From VGWG01 sp964580075 (GTDB taxonomy: Bacteria; Verrucomicrobiota; Kiritimatiellia; RFP12; JAAYNR01): a stretch of DNA of 15,079 nucleotides. Made by a program: the position numbers and the translations under genes. The stretch spans positions 1 to 15,079 of the forward strand of contig CAZOJL010000084.1 of the NCBI GenBank assembly GCA_964580075.1. The letters are read 5' to 3'. The notes under the pieces are model-generated. The model was not told where the DNA came from. It worked only from the letters and a program-made list of their open reading frames with translations, and searched no databases. Every line of letters begins with the position of its first letter. Positions within the stretch are counted from its first letter, which is position 1. Shown here piece by piece: positions 12,296-15,079 of the stretch.

Positions 12296-14167
12296 ATGGG
12301 TCCTGACGGTCACATACGGCTGCTGCCGGAGCAGGTGGCGAATAAGATCGCGGCGGGCGAGGTGGTGGAGCGCCCGGCGTCGGTGGTGAAGGAGCTTGTT
12401 GAGAATGCCATTGATGCGGGAGCGCGCCGGATCGAGGTGCATGTTGCGGCGGGCGGCCGCAAGTTGGTCGAAGTGCGTGACGACGGTTTCGGTATGGGTC
12501 GTGACGACGCGCTGATGAGCATTGAACGGCAGGCGACGAGCAAGATCCGGGATGTGGACGATATCGAGCGGATCAGCACGCTCGGGTTTCGCGGCGAGGC
12601 CATTCCGGCGATCGCATCGGTCTCGCGCTTCACCCTCAAGACCTGCGCGGCGGGAGCCGAGGAGGGGACTGAGCTGACCGTGGTCGGCGGCAGGTTGCAG
12701 GACGTCAAGTCGGCCGGTTTTCCCCAAGGGACCACCATCGAAGTGCGAGATTTGTTCTTCAACGTCCCGGCGCGGCGCAAATTTCTGCGGGCGTATCAAA
12801 CCGAACAGGCGCACATCCGCACGGTGTTCACGCTGCACGCGCTCGCACATCCGGAAATCGGGATGGTGCTCAAGTCGGATGGCCGGGAGGTGGTGCGGTT
12901 GGCGCCTGAGTCGACGCTGGAGGATCGGATTCGCGACCTGTTCGGCCCGGAATTTCTGATGGGGTTGCGTCCGGTCTCGCGCGAGTTGGCGGGAGTGGCC
13001 GTGACCGGATTTGTGGGCTTGCCGGCGCTGACCCGCTCGGATCGGAGCGACCAGTATGTCTTTATCAATGGACGTCCGGCGACCGCGCCGGTAATCGCCT
13101 ATGCGTTGCGGGAGGGCTATCCGCCGCTTGACGGTGAGCGGAAGCCGATCGTGTTCCTGTTCGTGGCGATGCCCCCGGAGTTGGTGGACGTCAACGTGCA
13201 TCCGACCAAGCGCGAGGTGCGGTTCCGACGTCCTTCCGATGTGCGCGAGGCGATTATCGAAGGGGTCTGCGCGGCGTTGGGGAGGACACGGCGCATGGCG
13301 GTTGCAGCGGGGACCGTTCCGCCGTTGGGCGTCGGGTACTGGCGGCCATCCGATGGCGGGCGCGTCGATGGGGCGCTGCCGATTGCGCCGACGGCTTCGC
13401 CGCCGCCCCGTTCTCCTGAACGCGATCTGCCGCTGCCGCCGTTGCATCCGGCCGGAGGTGTTCCGTTGCCGTTCGCGTATCCGGGACGGACGTTGCCGAG
13501 TCCGCACCCCCCCGCTTATCCCGCTGTACCGGAAACGGATCCGGCACCTCTCCCCGAGACGGCGTTTTCCGGTAACACGGAGGCCCCGTGGACCTGGTGC
13601 CGCGTCATCGGTCCGGTGGGCGGCCTGTATCTGCTGCTGGAGATCGATTCCGGCTATGTGGTGCTTGATCCGCGAGCGGCTCATGAGCGGGTGCTTTACG
13701 AACGTCTGCTCACGCGGATGCGGCGTGGGGAGGTGCTGACGCAGACCTTGCTTCTACCCGAAACCGTCGTCTTGCCGCCGGCTCACGCCGAACGGTTGCG
13801 TGGGTGGCTGGGGGTCTTACAGCGGATGGGGTTTGGTGTGGCCGAGTTTGGGGGCGACACGTTCCTGGTGGACGCGCTCCCGCCGGAGGTTGCGGGAGTT
13901 CCCTGCCGCAGCCTGTTGCCCGACATCTGCAGCGATCTGGAGACGCTGGGCGTGCGACGTGGAGCGGAGGGATGGCGTGAGGATGCGCTGGTGCGGGCCT
14001 CGTGCGCGGCGGCGGTCAAGAACGACGGTACGTTGTCGAACGAGGAGGCCGGACAGTTGGTGCGCGACCTCGCCGCATGCCGCATGCCTTACACCTGCCC
14101 GCGTGGCCGCCCGACCATGATCCTCACGACGTATCGTGAACTGGCCCGCAAGTTCGGCCGCGCGTAA
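12296..14167 (+). CDS. mutL: DNA mismatch repair protein MutL
   Basis: Protein of 623 residues, a usual MutL length. MutL is the ATP-driven matchmaker between MutS and downstream repair. The N-terminal GHKL ATPase has ANKIAAGEVVERPASVVKEL (15-34), ENAIDAGA (36-43), DDGFGM (62-67) and TLGFRGEA (95-102), then FINGRP (256-261) and DVNVHPTKREVRF (298-310). A Pro-rich linker (about 340-425) leads to the dimerisation domain. There the endonuclease motif DQHA(X)2E(X)4E reads DPRAAHERVLYE (458-469) and CPHGRP reads CPRGRP (601-606): both His are replaced by Arg, while Asp458, Glu464, Glu469 and Cys601 remain. The usual C[KR] motif reads SCAAAVK (569-575). Start at ATG 12296 is chosen because the longer frame only covers repeat sequence; no strong ribosome site is visible. 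Nicking activity is doubtful. Confidence 0.95.
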   Translation: MGPDGHIRLLPEQVANKIAAGEVVERPASVVKELVENAIDAGARRIEVHVAAGGRKLVEVRDDGFGMGRDDALMSIERQATSKIRDVDDIERISTLGFRGEAIPAIASVSRFTLKTCAAGAEEGTELTVVGGRLQDVKSAGFPQGTTIEVRDLFFNVPARRKFLRAYQTEQAHIRTVFTLHALAHPEIGMVLKSDGREVVRLAPESTLEDRIRDLFGPEFLMGLRPVSRELAGVAVTGFVGLPALTRSDRSDQYVFINGRPATAPVIAYALREGYPPLDGERKPIVFLFVAMPPELVDVNVHPTKREVRFRRPSDVREAIIEGVCAALGRTRRMAVAAGTVPPLGVGYWRPSDGGRVDGALPIAPTASPPPRSPERDLPLPPLHPAGGVPLPFAYPGRTLPSPHPPAYPAVPETDPAPLPETAFSGNTEAPWTWCRVIGPVGGLYLLLEIDSGYVVLDPRAAHERVLYERLLTRMRRGEVLTQTLLLPETVVLPPAHAERLRGWLGVLQRMGFGVAEFGGDTFLVDALPPEVAGVPCRSLLPDICSDLETLGVRRGAEGWREDALVRASCAAAVKNDGTLSNEEAGQLVRDLAACRMPYTCPRGRPTMILTTYRELARKFGRA

Positions 14168-14174
14168 CAGCCGG

Positions 14175-14945
14175 CTAAATGTCGTCGGGTAGCTCGATGC
14201 GGATGGTCCGGCTCTTCATCGCCTCTTGGGTTGCCACCAACTGGGCTCCGGTCTGTGGCTCGCCTGCAGGTGGCAGTGACGATCTGGCATTGGGCAGGGC
14301 CCGCCCCCAGATCGTACCCGGCTCCGAAATATAAGGCACTTCGATGAGGCCACTGCAAGCGGGACATTCGGAGGCGGTGCCCGCCATGTCGAACGGTGCT
14401 TCAATCTCCTGTCCGCATGCGGCACATCGGAACGAGACCAAGGAATCGTTGTTCACCGGTTGCACGTCCGAAACGGACGGCACGGGGGCTGGATCCGGCT
14501 GAGATCCCTGGGCTGGCGCTGCCGGTGCGAACGCCGGGACAGGCTCCTGAAGGGTATTTGGGGAAGCGTCTGCTGGAGAGGGGGTCGAGGACACGTCCTC
14601 AACCGGAGTCGCTTCTTCAACCGCAGGCGTTTCAACGTGTACGTACTGCACCAGTCCGGGATGCATGGGGGTCACGGCATGTTTGGCCTTGCGCAAGAGG
14701 CGCACCCGCAGTGAATCATGCGCGCCGATGATAATAAGCTCTCCTGTCCGTGGGATGCGTACGCGCCGCGGATTCCGATGGACGACATCGAGTTTGCATA
14801 TGCCGGGCAACGTAAAACCCGTGGGCGCCTCGCGATACGCGATTTGGGCCAGTAGAGTCAGCAGAAAATCTGCTTTCCGCTTGCTCATGCCAACGGTTTT
14901 TGCGAGTTCGGCTATCAAGTTGGCCTTAAGATAGGGTGTGTCCAT
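14175..14945 (-). CDS. HU/IHF-like DNA-binding protein with C-terminal zinc ribbon
   Basis: Protein of 256 residues, far longer than ordinary HU (about 90). The first 90 residues have the HU/IHF pattern: a helical half (LKANLIAELAKTVGMSKRKA) and a beta-arm half (FTLPGICKLDVVHRNPRRVR, then GELIIIGAHDSLRVRL). A Pro/Ala-rich linker follows (about 95-165). A zinc ribbon comes next, RCAACG (173-178) and ECPACSG (193-199), four Cys in two CX2C pairs. A short tail ends TIRIELPDDI. It probably binds and bends DNA, with the ribbon giving extra contacts. The ATG at 14945 is chosen because AAGGA lies upstream and the HU fold begins at once; an ATG at 14996 would add 17 unlikely residues. It converges with mutL, seven bases apart. 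The two-domain reading is firm; the function is inferred. Confidence 0.8.
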   Translation of the reverse strand: MDTPYLKANLIAELAKTVGMSKRKADFLLTLLAQIAYREAPTGFTLPGICKLDVVHRNPRRVRIPRTGELIIIGAHDSLRVRLLRKAKHAVTPMHPGLVQYVHVETPAVEEATPVEDVSSTPSPADASPNTLQEPVPAFAPAAPAQGSQPDPAPVPSVSDVQPVNNDSLVSFRCAACGQEIEAPFDMAGTASECPACSGLIEVPYISEPGTIWGRALPNARSSLPPAGEPQTGAQLVATQEAMKSRTIRIELPDDI

Positions 14946-15030
14946 GGTGTCAAAATCCTTGTTTCTTCGAGAGGGATTGCGATCCGTTTGTATCACGTTT
15001 TGATCTTAAGTGTAGTCATTAGCCGGAAAC

Positions 15031-15079
15031 ATGCCAAACAAAATCGAAGTCTATTTTCGGGGCAGATGCCTCGAAGGAT
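15031..15079 (+). CDS. Possible start of a gene running off the window
   Basis: An ATG at 15031 opens a frame (MPNKIEVYFRGRCLEG) without a stop to the window end. Only 16 codons are visible and the upstream CCGGAAAC is a poor ribosome site, so this is a weak call. It would be divergent from the HU-like gene. Confidence 0.28.
   Translation, partial: MPNKIEVYFRGRCLEG

Noticed and set aside
12014..13684. Long open frame on the minus strand across mutL
   Set aside because: The Arg/His/Gln-rich product is typical of a shadow of a high-GC gene, and mutL motifs are clear on the plus strand.

Overview
The window looks like part of a bacterial chromosome of moderately high GC (about 60-63 % in hand-counted rows of the core genes) carrying one more AT-rich accessory block. 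The organism is probably an anaerobe: it has a hybrid-cluster protein (Hcp) with the compact N-terminal Cys motif typical of anaerobes, encoded beside a ferredoxin-like protein and an Rrf2 regulator. The zinc-ribbon HU-like protein, the mutL type and the repeat-rich spacers would fit the PVC group (Verrucomicrobia, Lentisphaerae or Kiritimatiellota), but that placement is an inference from memory and is low confidence.

Layout, left to right. (1) 107-1102 (+): a membrane-anchored LysM plus L,D-transpeptidase cell-wall enzyme. (2) About 1290-3790 (+): an accessory island with its own promoter, a 67-residue four-Cys protein, a HindIII-family restriction endonuclease and its overlapping adenine methyltransferase. 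The methyltransferase stop codon begins an imperfect hairpin that resembles an integron attC site, so the island may be, or may once have been, a gene cassette. (3) 3984-6764 (-): an rrf2-ferredoxin-hcp operon for nitrosative stress, with a clear sigma-70-type promoter at 6797-6825 and clusters of the heptamer GGGTTCA/GGTTTCA outside both ends. (4) 6843-6986: a fold-back element with nested hairpins. (5) 7268-8986 (+): a SulP/DauA-type anion transporter with a STAS domain, converging with and overlapping tyrA. (6) 8976-11948 (-): asd, an unknown membrane-anchored SH3-like/helical protein, and tyrA, closely packed as an amino-acid biosynthesis operon. (7) 12058-12200: an inverted-repeat element filled with hexamer repeats. 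(8) 12296-14167 (+): mutL, whose C-terminal endonuclease motifs are altered. (9) 14175-14945 (-): an HU-like DNA-binding domain fused to a zinc ribbon. The last 50 bases may open another gene.

How the genes work together. The rrf2-ferredoxin-hcp genes are stacked with a 4-base overlap and a 55-base gap, which suggests an Fe-S sensor controlling an NO/hydroxylamine reductase and its electron donor. The restriction genes share a 4-base stop/start overlap and one promoter, so nuclease and protective methylase would be made together. Asd (aspartate-family amino acids) and TyrA (tyrosine) flank an uncharacterised envelope protein. The most unusual observations are the attC-like end of a HindIII-type cassette, the loss of both metal-ligand His residues in the MutL endonuclease motifs, the two-sided heptamer repeats with a cruciform-like element, and the hexamer-filled inverted repeat upstream of mutL.
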